Assembly (NCBI RefSeq): GCF_958445495.1
Contig: NZ_CAUCSQ010000037.1
Coordinates: 1 to 45,203 of the forward strand
Direction: 5' to 3'
Source: an uncultured Bacteroides sp.
Lineage (GTDB): Bacteria; Bacteroidota; Bacteroidia; Bacteroidales; Bacteroidaceae
DNA: 45,203 nucleotides
Shown: one piece after another, positions 9,301 through 17,054 of the stretch
How the letters are laid out: each line of letters begins with the position of its first letter
How positions within the stretch are numbered: position 1 is the first letter of the stretch
The notes under the pieces: generated by a model
Database searches by the model: none
Told to the model about the DNA's origin: nothing
What the model saw: only the letters and a program-made list of their open reading frames with translations
Made by a program: the position numbers and the translations under genes

Positions 9301-10359
9301 ACCGGCGGCCGGCGATCCAAGCAAATAAGCCGGTGAATAATAATCAAAATGTTTAGTCTGTTTAGACATATAATTAACCCCGCCCAGATTGGTTTGTACC
9401 CAAAGAGCGCCTTCGGCATCCCACATCATATCGTTTACAGTCTGATCGCTCAGACTTCTGGGGTCTGCCGGATTGTCCACACGCAGAAAAGCATGGGTCG
9501 TGCAGTCGAACAGATAAAGTCCGTTGTCCGTACCGACCAGCAATTCCTTCTCCGTATATTCCAACAGACAACGGATAGTTCCCAAATTCAGTGATGAAGC
9601 GGCATAATTCTCAACTGTTCCGTCCTCCTCATGTATCCGGCTTAACAGGTTGCTCCCCGCACCTACCCAAATATCTCCTTTCACGCTCCGGATACAATTA
9701 ATCCGGTAACTATCTGAAGCGTTCACATCCGGAGAGACTCTATACGACTTCAAAAAAGCACCGTTTTCATCAAAACAAAGAAGTCCTTCCTGTAAAGAAG
9801 AAATATAGACTCTCGTCTGGTCATGACTCTCGCAAATGTCCCACACAAAAGAAGTCTGAATACTATTCTGTGTCAGCATATCGGTTTTCGGGTCATAAAT
9901 AAAGAACCCCTGTCCTAGAGTGGCAATCCAGAGAAGTCCGTTTTTAGTTTTAATTATCTTTTTAATCTCACTACTTATATAGACTCCGTATTCCGTCGTT
10001 TTATTAAAATAAGAGAACCTGTCAGTAGCACGGTCATAAATGTAAAGTCCGGAATTGGTCCCAACCCATATATTCTGTTCCACCTCTATCAAGGCTTCTA
10101 CAAAATTATTCTCTAATGAAAATTTGTCATTCAATACATTCCGATAGACTTTATTTCCTCTGCCGTCATACCGGTTCAATCCGTCGCTAGTACCCAGCCA
10201 AATGAAACCATAACTATCTTGAAGTGCACACCACACCGTATTATGTGACAACCCATCTTCAACCTGATATTTCTTAAATGAAAAATAAGGAGAAGCAGAT
10301 ATGGTTTCTACCCCTACAATCAATAAAAATAGTATGATTTTAGCCAATTTCATTATCAT
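6352..10359 (-). CDS. Hybrid two-component system sensor/regulator (HTCS)
   Basis: One-piece membrane sensor and transcription factor, the usual regulator of Bacteroides polysaccharide loci. Of 1335 residues, 1-22 are a signal peptide. Two-component propeller repeats follow to about 680 (WLGTSDGLNRYD, WVGTNSGLYIYD and so on), then a Y_Y_Y domain at about 700-775 (NLPPGEYEFKVQASN) and a single membrane segment at about 785-806. The histidine kinase has His841 in the motif LVHEIRTP and an ATPase domain with DDGPGVP and GTGIGLAFAKSL. The receiver domain has Asp1130 in IISDIMMPEMDG. An AraC-type DNA-binding domain occupies about 1216-1330. All catalytic landmarks are intact. It presumably activates the operon at 5892-45 in response to a periplasmic glycan fragment. 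It starts only 19 bp after the EnvC-like gene, so it may be read through from that operon. G+C content falls within the gene near 9300. Confidence 0.95.
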   Translation of the reverse strand: MIMKLAKIILFLLIVGVETISASPYFSFKKYQVEDGLSHNTVWCALQDSYGFIWLGTSDGLNRYDGRGNKVYRNVLNDKFSLENNFVEALIEVEQNIWVGTNSGLYIYDRATDRFSYFNKTTEYGVYISSEIKKIIKTKNGLLWIATLGQGFFIYDPKTDMLTQNSIQTSFVWDICESHDQTRVYISSLQEGLLCFDENGAFLKSYRVSPDVNASDSYRINCIRSVKGDIWVGAGSNLLSRIHEEDGTVENYAASSLNLGTIRCLLEYTEKELLVGTDNGLYLFDCTTHAFLRVDNPADPRSLSDQTVNDMMWDAEGALWVQTNLGGVNYMSKQTKHFDYYSPAYLLGSPAAGEVVGPFCENKDGNIWIGTQNGLYFFNVSTRELYEYSIGGVKYQKYDIRSLLLDGDYLWVGTYAEGIRVINLRTGAVKAYMHSREIPNTICSNDVLSIYKNRKGNIFVGTSSGLCQYDPVVDNFRTMTNVGYMISVVDIHEDMYNNLWVATSKSGVFLYNTQNAHWKHFRHERSDSTTITSNSIITLFEDMRGVMWFGTNGGGLCSFDSKTETFIDFDAENVLLPNKVIYSIEQDQTGDFWISCNAGIFKINPVTKNHFRQFTMSDGLQGNQFMSRSSLKSSKGYFYFGGINGFNVFQPDRFVDNKYIPPVYVTDIRLPYQTTDKQVMKKIFELGEPLYLADKVTLSYKNNSFTIRFIALSFEDPTKNRYSYILEGVDKEWIINVNNNTVSYTNLPPGEYEFKVQASNNDHQWNEKATTLLIEITPPWWRSNLAYVIYVLLLLSWVAWLAWRWNLRVKHKYRRRMEKFQIAKEQEVYRSKINFFINLVHEIRTPLSLIRLPLEKLQEEIKKEEESKYLSVIDKNVNYLLGITNELLDFQKMESGTFYLNLKNCDIKGLIRDVYNQFTGPAELKGIHFTLTFPECELISMADKDKLSKILVNLVGNAIKYARKNIEIKLVVNNAEYEIQVNDDGPGVPDTQKQKIFEAFYQLPDDEIASKAGTGIGLAFAKSLAEAHQGSLYLVDNPSGGASFVLTLPIREWQEEKIIDTDSVNLEGVRGEVSEFSGKKFTILLVEDNIELLNLTRDSLSKWFRVLKASNGYRALEVLTQESVDVIISDIMMPEMDGLEFCNKVKSDINYSHIPVILLTAKTTLESKVEGLECGADVYVEKPFSIKQLHIQIENLLKLRQAFHKFMVGLANEKVAVSATEFVMSQRDCEFIEKIQNIIAEQLADENFSVDALAEQLNMSRSNFYRKIKALSGMSPNDYLKTLRMNKAAELIMQGTRISEVAVQVGFTSSSYFAKCFKARYGVLPKEYVGQPPIS

Positions 10360-10378
10360 GTGTTTTTATAAATACAGA

Positions 10379-11686
10379 CTACCGGTTTAACCACGGTTCC
10401 GGATTCAGTTTTTCTTTCTCACGACGTAACTGGAAATGCAATACGGTTCTTCCATTGTCCGTACCATCGGAGAAAACCTGTCCGATAGACTGCTTAGTCG
10501 TCACCGTATCACCGGATTTCACAGAAGCAGAAGACAAGTTACAGTAGACGGAAATGTAGTTGCCATGCCGGATAAGAACATTAAATAGCCCGTTCAACTG
10601 GAATACCGCCGCCACCTTTCCATTAAAAATAGCACGTGCCTGCGCTCCGGGCTTTCCTTGAATGTCAATCCCTTTATTGTCCAGTTTCACATTGCGCAAT
10701 CCTTCTACCGCATATTGTCCGTAATGACTGGTTATAATGTAAGGACCGGATATAGGCATCGGCAGTTTTCCTCGGTTAGCGGCAAAATTGCCGGACAATT
10801 CCCGGTCTGCCTTACTCATTGTATAAGCTTCCAACGGCCTTGATTTCGAATTTGCCGCCCTCTCCGCTTTCCCCGGATTGCTCCCTTTACCTTCTGCTTT
10901 TCTACGTGCGGCAGCTTCCCGACGGGCTTCTTCTTCAGCACGCTTACGAGCACGTTCTATCTCCTCCGCAATCAATTTATCGATACGGGCATTCAACTGG
11001 TTGGCTTCTCGCCGTTTCTTGTTTATCTCGCTCTGTAATCCTCTCTGTTTTTTTTGCAGACTGGCAACCAAGGTTCTTTTTTCCTTCTCTTGCGCTTCCA
11101 GCTTTACTTTTTCATTTTCACGCTCTTTCAACAGATTTTCTTTAGCAGACTTCACCTGTTCACGTTCAGCCTTCTTCTTTCGTATCTGTTCCTGTTTTTT
11201 CAAGATTTCCTCTCCCTGCAACCTTTGATAAGTAGCGTATTCACGAACATAACGCATTCGGCGGTAAGTCTGGCTAAGATTTTTAGCTGAAAAGATAAAC
11301 ATCAGTTTCTCCTCTATCGACTTGTTCCTATACAAATACTGCACGGAAGCTTCATATTTCTTTTTCTTATCCTTTAAATCTTTTTGCAGTTTGTTCAACT
11401 GCCGCTGTAAAGAGGCCAGTTCCCGTTCGATTGCCTCCACATCATTGTTTATGGCAAGGATATAACGTTTCCGCTCCTCAATCTGCCCGGTCAACACCGC
11501 CAGGCTGTTCAACTGGCTTCCCACATCCTTCTTTGTATTCTTTAAGATTGATTCCGTTTCGGATATCTGTTTCTGTAATGCACCACGCTTACTCTCCAGC
11601 TCACGAATCAACTTATTCGACTGAGCGGAAAGAGGGATTGCCAACCACAAACAACCAATCAGAATTACAAAGACACGTTTCATCAT
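10379..11686 (-). CDS. EnvC-like murein hydrolase activator (degenerate M23/LytM peptidase)
   Basis: A 435-residue exported protein. Signal peptide is residues 1-21 (IPLSAQ). A very long coiled coil covers about 22-260, rich in Lys, Glu and Arg (KKAEREQ, EEIERARKRAEEEARRE). A C-terminal LytM domain covers about 310-430. The zinc ligands are degenerate: where active M23 enzymes have HxGxD, this has NKGIDI, and the later HxH region reads LHFQLR with Asn in place of His in YCNL. That matches EnvC-type activators, which switch on amidases rather than cut peptidoglycan themselves. Its start overlaps the DUF4292 stop by 4 bp, so translation is coupled in the operon dut, TPR, DUF4292, envC-like. Met1 and Met2 are adjacent and either could be used. 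Confidence 0.9.
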   Translation of the reverse strand: MMKRVFVILIGCLWLAIPLSAQSNKLIRELESKRGALQKQISETESILKNTKKDVGSQLNSLAVLTGQIEERKRYILAINNDVEAIERELASLQRQLNKLQKDLKDKKKKYEASVQYLYRNKSIEEKLMFIFSAKNLSQTYRRMRYVREYATYQRLQGEEILKKQEQIRKKKAEREQVKSAKENLLKERENEKVKLEAQEKEKRTLVASLQKKQRGLQSEINKKRREANQLNARIDKLIAEEIERARKRAEEEARREAAARRKAEGKGSNPGKAERAANSKSRPLEAYTMSKADRELSGNFAANRGKLPMPISGPYIITSHYGQYAVEGLRNVKLDNKGIDIQGKPGAQARAIFNGKVAAVFQLNGLFNVLIRHGNYISVYCNLSSASVKSGDTVTTKQSIGQVFSDGTDNGRTVLHFQLRREKEKLNPEPWLNR

Positions 11687-12258
11687 AACAAAGCTGCCAA
11701 CATTTTAACCAATTCTTCCCAAGGGACTTGCCGATATCTGGAAGTGAGTTCAGTAGGAGTCATTGAAAACTCCTTAGTCGAGAATTCATAAAGCTGCACT
11801 TTGGCTTTTTCCAACGAAGGAATCCCGATGTCCTTTCCGGACAACTCGGTTTTCCCGCCAGGTAAAGAGGCGTCTATCAATATCTTTTCCAACCGGGAAA
11901 ATTCCGCATTCTTCGGTAGTACATTCTTTAATTCATCTCTGCTTGCACGGACAAAACGTTTGTTCATCCGGTCTACCAACAATACTTCATCAGGAGTTAT
12001 CTCCACCCGGGCTATCTCGGTGCGCAATATAGGCATTAACAAGGAAATCTGTACCCGTTCACGGGTCTTCATCTTCATCATTCCTCCAACAGACATGCTT
12101 CCTTTCTTACCGGGAACAGTCAGTTGAAGCCTGGAAGTCAGATAACCGGATGTCCGTGCCTTCGTTTCCGACGTTTCCGAAATCACCAAACGTTTCGAGC
12201 TCTTACAGCCGGACAGTGCCACTATCACAACCAACAATAGATAAACGGCCCTTTTCAT
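11683..12258 (-). CDS. DUF4292 family lipoprotein
   Basis: A 191-residue lipoprotein with a lipobox ending in ALSGC (Cys18), so it is lipid-anchored in the envelope. The rest resembles the DUF4292 family, which shares a half-barrel fold pattern with LolB/LppX-like lipid carriers; role unproven. Visible features are a basic GKKGSMSVGGMMKMKTRERVQISLL stretch at about residues 53-77 (shown here only for location) and a C-terminal helix ending LAALL. It overlaps the upstream TPR gene and the downstream EnvC-like gene by 4 bp each, so all three are translationally coupled, suggesting an outer-membrane or cell-wall assembly role. Confidence 0.8.
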   Translation of the reverse strand: MKRAVYLLLVVIVALSGCKSSKRLVISETSETKARTSGYLTSRLQLTVPGKKGSMSVGGMMKMKTRERVQISLLMPILRTEIARVEITPDEVLLVDRMNKRFVRASRDELKNVLPKNAEFSRLEKILIDASLPGGKTELSGKDIGIPSLEKAKVQLYEFSTKEFSMTPTELTSRYRQVPWEELVKMLAALL

Positions 12259-14102
12259 TCTGCAATGTATTTTTTCTTGTCTATCTTCTCTTTCAGCGTT
12301 TTCGACTCACTGCCCATCTCCAGTGCCTTTTTCCAATACTTTACCGCACCTTCCACGTCACCGGTCATAAAATAGATATCTCCGCAATGTTCAACGACCA
12401 CATCACTCTTCTCTCCCTCATTTTTCATTGCATTATCAATATAGATACGCGCTTCCGCATAATTTCCTTTTTCGAAAAGAATCCAGGCATACGTATCCAG
12501 ATAAGTAGAATTGTTGGGTTCGGCTTTCACTGTCTTATAACTCATCTCCTCTGCTTTGTCCAAATCGCGACGTTCCACAGACAGATAGTAGGCATAATTA
12601 TTCAACGCACCTATATTAGAAGGATTATACACTAAAGCCGAATCATAAGCGGCATAAGCCTCTTGCATTTGTTTCTTGGTATGATAGATATCCCCCATAA
12701 TCAAATAGAAATCCGAAACGATTTCCTTCTTGGTATCGGCAGTGACATGTTCCAACGCCTTGCTACAAACGCTCAGTACACTGTCTGACTGTTCTGCTTG
12801 ATGATATGCAATTGCCAGATAATAATAAAGTTCCAAAGCATCCGGAGTAGCTTCAATCCCCGGCTCGCAAACTTTTATAATCTGCTTGTAGTCTTCTTTT
12901 TTCACGGCCGCGCTAACCAGCATCAAACGGGCAGCTTTATTAGTCGGGTCCAAATCGACCACCAGTTCCAATACCGGAACAGCCTCGGCTTCCATATTCT
13001 TCGACAACAGATATTGTGCATAAAGCATCGGTATCTGAGGGTCGTCCTGGTCTTGCTCCATTATCCGGGCAAACAAAGAAACTACCTCTGTACTGTCTTT
13101 CGTTGACGATTGTTCATTTTCCACAATAATCTGCCGCATGACATTGACTTTCGTCTCCGGAGTAACCTTCTTATTCAGCAATAAGGTATCCAACTGTTGC
13201 TGATACAATTCTTTCTGGCCTGTCTGTTGATAGTAAGATGCCATAGAGAACAGCGCCATCGGATTATCCGGTTCGGCAGCTAAAACCTTCTGATATGTTT
13301 CATAAGCTTCTTGTTCTTTTCCATTCTGAAGATACACGTCTCCCAATATCACTTGGTAGCGCAAATCCATCGGATATTCCTGTACCAGGCTTTCAATCTC
13401 CCGAAATGCCTTTTTATCGTCTTTCATCTGGAGATAAATACGAAATTTCTCCATAGACAACTGTTCATTCTTTCCCAGACGTTTTTCCAAACGGTCCAGC
13501 GTTGAAATCACATCATTATACTTTTCCTGGCGGTTATAAATATCAAGAAGATTAAACAAAGGATCTTGTTTGGCCGGGAAGCGGACCACCATTTCTTCAA
13601 GCAAGGCCACAGCCTTGTCTAACTCGTTTTGCTGCAAATATAAACTAGCCAACCCCTGACTATACCAGTAATTATCAGGGGCATAAGCTACAGCTTTCTC
13701 CAATGCGGCCTGTCCTTGGGGAACTTGGCGAAGAAACATGTAATATTGGGAGATTTCATACAGTGCGGAAGATGCATTCGGATGGATGCCCAAGCAATGC
13801 TGCAACAAACCGAAAGCCGTATCATATTCTTTTTTCTCCTTCATCCGCATCGCTTCTAAGAAGAAATAATCATATTTCCGCTGTTCTTCTGCAGAAAGCT
13901 GTTGTTCCGGAGTTTCGCACGCTACAGGCTTTTTCTTCTTATCTTTCTTCTTTTTCGCTTTCTCTATCAATGCCTTCGTACCGATGGCATACCCTGACAC
14001 AACCGCTGTCCCTCCCACTACAGCACCGGTCACTTGTGCCGCTCTACAGAAAGTCTGCAAACATATAACCAACAATAAAAATAATACGACTCTTGTTTTC
14101 AT
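12255..14102 (-). CDS. Tetratricopeptide-repeat protein, exported
   Basis: A 615-residue protein. The first 22 residues are a signal peptide (ICLQTFCRAA), followed by a small-residue, Gly/Ala/Val-rich stretch and a strongly basic patch of lysines at about 50-60. From about residue 75 to the end it is built of tetratricopeptide repeats, about a dozen units (for example SALYEISQYYMFLRQVPQGQAALEKA would be one; others contain YAWILFEKGNYAEA and DIYFMTGDVEGAVKYWKKAL). TPR proteins are scaffolds, so partners rather than chemistry define the role. It is coupled by 4-bp overlaps to dut upstream and DUF4292 downstream, a gene order I believe is conserved in Bacteroidales, which points to envelope assembly. 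Confidence 0.85.
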   Translation of the reverse strand: MKTRVVLFLLLVICLQTFCRAAQVTGAVVGGTAVVSGYAIGTKALIEKAKKKKDKKKKPVACETPEQQLSAEEQRKYDYFFLEAMRMKEKKEYDTAFGLLQHCLGIHPNASSALYEISQYYMFLRQVPQGQAALEKAVAYAPDNYWYSQGLASLYLQQNELDKAVALLEEMVVRFPAKQDPLFNLLDIYNRQEKYNDVISTLDRLEKRLGKNEQLSMEKFRIYLQMKDDKKAFREIESLVQEYPMDLRYQVILGDVYLQNGKEQEAYETYQKVLAAEPDNPMALFSMASYYQQTGQKELYQQQLDTLLLNKKVTPETKVNVMRQIIVENEQSSTKDSTEVVSLFARIMEQDQDDPQIPMLYAQYLLSKNMEAEAVPVLELVVDLDPTNKAARLMLVSAAVKKEDYKQIIKVCEPGIEATPDALELYYYLAIAYHQAEQSDSVLSVCSKALEHVTADTKKEIVSDFYLIMGDIYHTKKQMQEAYAAYDSALVYNPSNIGALNNYAYYLSVERRDLDKAEEMSYKTVKAEPNNSTYLDTYAWILFEKGNYAEARIYIDNAMKNEGEKSDVVVEHCGDIYFMTGDVEGAVKYWKKALEMGSESKTLKEKIDKKKYIAE

Positions 14103-14533
14103 TTCTTTCCTGTATGTCCGAAGCCTCCGGCTCCACGTTCTGTTTCATCCAGCACTTCCACCTCTTGCCATACGGCTTGTTCATGCTTTGCTATTACCAT
14201 CTGGGCAATACGTTCTCCATCTTCAATCACAAAGGCTTCAGATGAAAGATTGACCAGAATGATACAAATCTCTCCCCGATAATCCGCATCAATCGTTCCG
14301 GGAGAATTAAGTACGGTAATTCCTTTCTTAACGGCTAGCCCGCTACGTGGCCGCACTTGGGCCTCGAACCCTTTCGGAAGAGCGATATACAGCCCGGTAG
14401 GAATCAGGCAGCGCTGCAAAGGCTCCAGAATGACAGGTTCGGAAAGATTGGCACGGATATCCATCCCTGCAGAACATTCGGTGGCATAGGCCGGAAGCGG
14501 ATGCTTCGATTTATTGATAACTTGGATATTCAT
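14099..14533 (-). CDS. dut: Deoxyuridine 5'-triphosphate nucleotidohydrolase (dUTPase)
   Basis: Cytosolic trimeric enzyme that splits dUTP to dUMP and pyrophosphate, keeping uracil out of DNA and feeding dTMP synthesis. All five family motifs are present: AGMDIRANL, PRSGLAVKKG, GTIDADYRGEI, GERIAQMVI and the C-terminal RGAGGFGHTGK that closes over the active site. I chose the ATG at 14533, giving 144 residues starting MNIQVINKSKHPLPAYAT, the usual length. The frame is open further upstream to 14701, but the added residues look non-coding and would overlap the dGTPase start. First gene of the minus-strand operon; its stop overlaps the TPR start by 4 bp. Confidence 0.97.
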   Translation of the reverse strand: MNIQVINKSKHPLPAYATECSAGMDIRANLSEPVILEPLQRCLIPTGLYIALPKGFEAQVRPRSGLAVKKGITVLNSPGTIDADYRGEICIILVNLSSEAFVIEDGERIAQMVIAKHEQAVWQEVEVLDETERGAGGFGHTGKK

Positions 14534-14589
14534 AAGTACATGTTTACTATTTAACGGGCGAAAATACACATTTTGAACTGAAAAATAGT

Positions 14590-14597
14590 TAAGTTTG
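14590..14597 (+). promoter_or_regulatory. Possible -7 element for dgt
   Basis: TAAGTTTG matches the Bacteroides -7 consensus TAnnTTTG and would give a leader of about 95 nt before the dGTPase start at 14700. No well-spaced TTTG -33 element accompanies it, so confidence is low. The divergent dut gene has only a near match (TATTTTCG on the minus strand, 14566-14559). Confidence 0.35.
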
Positions 14598-14699
14598 CAG
14601 TTAAATAATAAATAATGACCCAATTTGCCGATAGCCTTGCAAGAACAGAATATACGTACTGGTACATCGGCTTGCTTGTACATTGAAAAATTAGACACC

Positions 14700-16043
14700 A
14701 TGAATTGGAACCAACTGATATCCGCAAAACGTTTCGGAATGGAAGAATTCCACGAAGAACGCCAGGAAAACCGCTCGGAATTTCAACGAGATTACGACCG
14801 GCTCATATTCTCCGCCCCTTTCCGCCGGTTGCAGAACAAAACGCAGGTATTCCCCCTGCCGGGCAGTATTTTCGTACACAACCGACTTACGCACAGCCTC
14901 GAAGTATCCTGCGTGGGACGCTCACTGGGTAATGATGTCGCCAAGGCAATTCTTGAACGTCAGCCCGAACTCCGGGATTCTTTTTTGCCGGAAATCGGTT
15001 CCATCGTATCCGCCGCCTGTTTGGCACATGACCTCGGCAATCCTCCTTTCGGACACTCCGGCGAGCGGGCCATATCGACCTTTTTTTCTGAAGGGAAAGG
15101 ACAATTTCTAAAAGAGAAACAACCGACAGGAGAACAATTATCCCCGGTTGAGTGGGAAGATTTGACACACTTCGAAGGAAACGCAAACGCATTCCGTCTA
15201 CTTACCCACCAATTTGAAGGACGCCGGAAAGGAGGATTCGCCATGACCTACACCACTCTGGCCTCCATCGTGAAATATCCTTTTTCATCAAGCCTTGCAG
15301 GAACAAAGTCGAAATTCGGTTTCTTTGTCAGCGAAGAAGAGAGCTTCCGGAAGATTGCCACAGAACTGGGCTTAACATTACTCAACGGGCATCCGCTGAA
15401 ATATGCACGCCATCCATTGGTATATCTGGTGGAAGCTGCCGATGATATCTGTTACCAGATGATGGATATCGAAGATGCCCACAAACTAAAGATTCTTACT
15501 ACTGAAGAGACAAAAGCTCTGTTAATGTCTTATTTCGATGAAAAACGGCAGGAACATATAAGAAAAACATTTCACATCGTCAACGACGTAAACGAACAAA
15601 TCGCTTATTTACGTTCCTCCGTCATCGGCTTATTAATAAGAGAATGTACCCGCGTATTTCTAGACCACGAACAGGAAATACTATCCGGAATATTTGAAGG
15701 AACCCTTATCAAACATATTTCCGAACGTCCGGCAAAGGCCTATAAACAGTGTTCCGAAGTATCCATAAAAAAGATTTACCGCTCACGGGACGTATTGGAT
15801 ATCGAATTAGCCGGTTTCCGGGTTATCAGCACACTGCTCGAACTAATGATAGACGCTGTAACTTCTCCCGGAAAAGCTTACTCCGAACTTTTAATCAACC
15901 GGGTTTCCAGCCAGTATAATATAAAAGCGCCCGTACTCTACGAAAGAATACAGGCGGTACTTGACTATATCTCAGGAATGACTGATGTTTTTGCTCTCGA
16001 CCTTTACCGCAAAATCAACGGCAACAGTCTGCCTGCTGTGTAA
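14700..16043 (+). CDS. dgt: Deoxyguanosinetriphosphate triphosphohydrolase (dGTPase, HD family)
   Basis: Hydrolyses dGTP to deoxyguanosine and triphosphate, limiting the dNTP pool. It is an HD-superfamily metalloenzyme: the ligands are His65 in RLTHSLEV, His110-Asp111 in AHDLGNPPFGHSGE, and a later Asp in EAADDICYQMMDIEDAH. The start at 14700 (MNWNQLISAKRFG) gives 447 residues, the normal length; an in-frame ATG 75 bp upstream adds residues without family resemblance. The gene is divergent from dut, so two nucleotide-pool enzymes flank the same control region. Its 3' end overlaps the convergent glsB gene by 29 bp. Confidence 0.95.
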   Translation: MNWNQLISAKRFGMEEFHEERQENRSEFQRDYDRLIFSAPFRRLQNKTQVFPLPGSIFVHNRLTHSLEVSCVGRSLGNDVAKAILERQPELRDSFLPEIGSIVSAACLAHDLGNPPFGHSGERAISTFFSEGKGQFLKEKQPTGEQLSPVEWEDLTHFEGNANAFRLLTHQFEGRRKGGFAMTYTTLASIVKYPFSSSLAGTKSKFGFFVSEEESFRKIATELGLTLLNGHPLKYARHPLVYLVEAADDICYQMMDIEDAHKLKILTTEETKALLMSYFDEKRQEHIRKTFHIVNDVNEQIAYLRSSVIGLLIRECTRVFLDHEQEILSGIFEGTLIKHISERPAKAYKQCSEVSIKKIYRSRDVLDIELAGFRVISTLLELMIDAVTSPGKAYSELLINRVSSQYNIKAPVLYERIQAVLDYISGMTDVFALDLYRKINGNSLPAV

Positions 16044-17028
16044 CAACTTTAGGAGTAAACGCCTCATCTTTCTCACAAGGCATATTCAACGCATCCGGAT
16101 GGCTCTCGATAAATGTCTGGATGTGACGGATACGCTTTTCCTCTAATATTTCATCCACAGCAATCAGGATTCCGGTCTCTTCCACATCACCGAAATCATA
16201 ATTGATAGCCGTCCCGAACATCCGCATGGTAGGACTTAAGCTCATATAAGCATTCACCAACGGCGGAATATTATACCCCAGTTTGCGAATCTCACAATTC
16301 AGGATTTTATAATCTTCCTTGAACGTATTTTTACAGAACAAAGCAGCCAGTTCCTCTTCGGAAGTCTCGGATTTCAGAGGTTCCATCGGAGTGACAAGAT
16401 GCTCTTTGTCCCAAAAATGCTTTTTAAGGAAATAAAGAATCATATCGCGGCCCCGACGGTGATAACTGGGATACATAGTCACCTTGCCAAAGAAATATTT
16501 CACATTCGGCATCACGACAGTCAACGCTCCCAAACCATCCCACAAATTATCCAACGCAAACAAGCCCTTGCTGCCGGCACGGGTAGACTGATACTCAAGC
16601 GTCACGAACGAACGTCCCAGCTCGATGGTCTGCGGCAAATATTCCCTGATAAACGTATCCGAAAAATGGAACATATGGGAAGTAGCCAGAATCGGGGTTC
16701 CCTTTTCGTCAAAACGCACATCCGTTCCGAGCAGATACCGGTAACCTCCCAAGATTTCTTCGGCTTCAGGATTCCACACGATTAACTGCTTATAAGGATG
16801 TTCCATCGTGTCGTATTCATCGATATCCATAGACATACCGGTTCCCCCACCGGCAGCACGAAAAGCTATCTCACGCAAGCGGCCGATTTCTCTCATTACG
16901 TTAGGAGCATTCTGGTGAGTAATAATATAAATCTGATTATTACTTTTGTTCGTCATCCGCAAGCGTTTGTCTTCCGTCAATTCAGCTTTCAGCAATTCCT
17001 TGCTTACCGGTTTAATAATCTCTTCCAT
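16015..17028 (-). CDS. glsB: GlsB-type N-acyltransferase of glycine lipid synthesis (GNAT/OlsB-like)
   Basis: A 337-residue cytosolic protein of the OlsB-like GNAT family. It would transfer a 3-hydroxy fatty acyl group from acyl carrier protein to the amino group of glycine, the first step to the N-acylated amino-acid (glycine) lipids of Bacteroides. Visible landmarks: IGRLREIAFRAAGGGTG, the EILGGYRYLLG strand, a SFVTLEYQ segment and MYPSYHRRGRDMILYFLKKHF, which fits an acyl-ACP binding surface. It lies 26 bp after the acyltransferase gene glsA, as in the described glsA/glsB pair of B. thetaiotaomicron, and this neighbourhood is my main reason for the symbol. Older annotation calls such proteins hemolysin or acetyltransferase. 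Its last 29 bp overlap dgt on the other strand. Confidence 0.87.
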   Translation of the reverse strand: MEEIIKPVSKELLKAELTEDKRLRMTNKSNNQIYIITHQNAPNVMREIGRLREIAFRAAGGGTGMSMDIDEYDTMEHPYKQLIVWNPEAEEILGGYRYLLGTDVRFDEKGTPILATSHMFHFSDTFIREYLPQTIELGRSFVTLEYQSTRAGSKGLFALDNLWDGLGALTVVMPNVKYFFGKVTMYPSYHRRGRDMILYFLKKHFWDKEHLVTPMEPLKSETSEEELAALFCKNTFKEDYKILNCEIRKLGYNIPPLVNAYMSLSPTMRMFGTAINYDFGDVEETGILIAVDEILEEKRIRHIQTFIESHPDALNMPCEKDEAFTPKVVTQQADCCR

Positions 17029-17054
17029 ATTTCTTGTTATAGTTGTTCTATCAG

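Noticed and set aside
14625..14699. Longer dGTPase start at 14625
   Set aside because: The extra 25 residues do not resemble the family; the ATG at 14700 gives the normal N-terminus.
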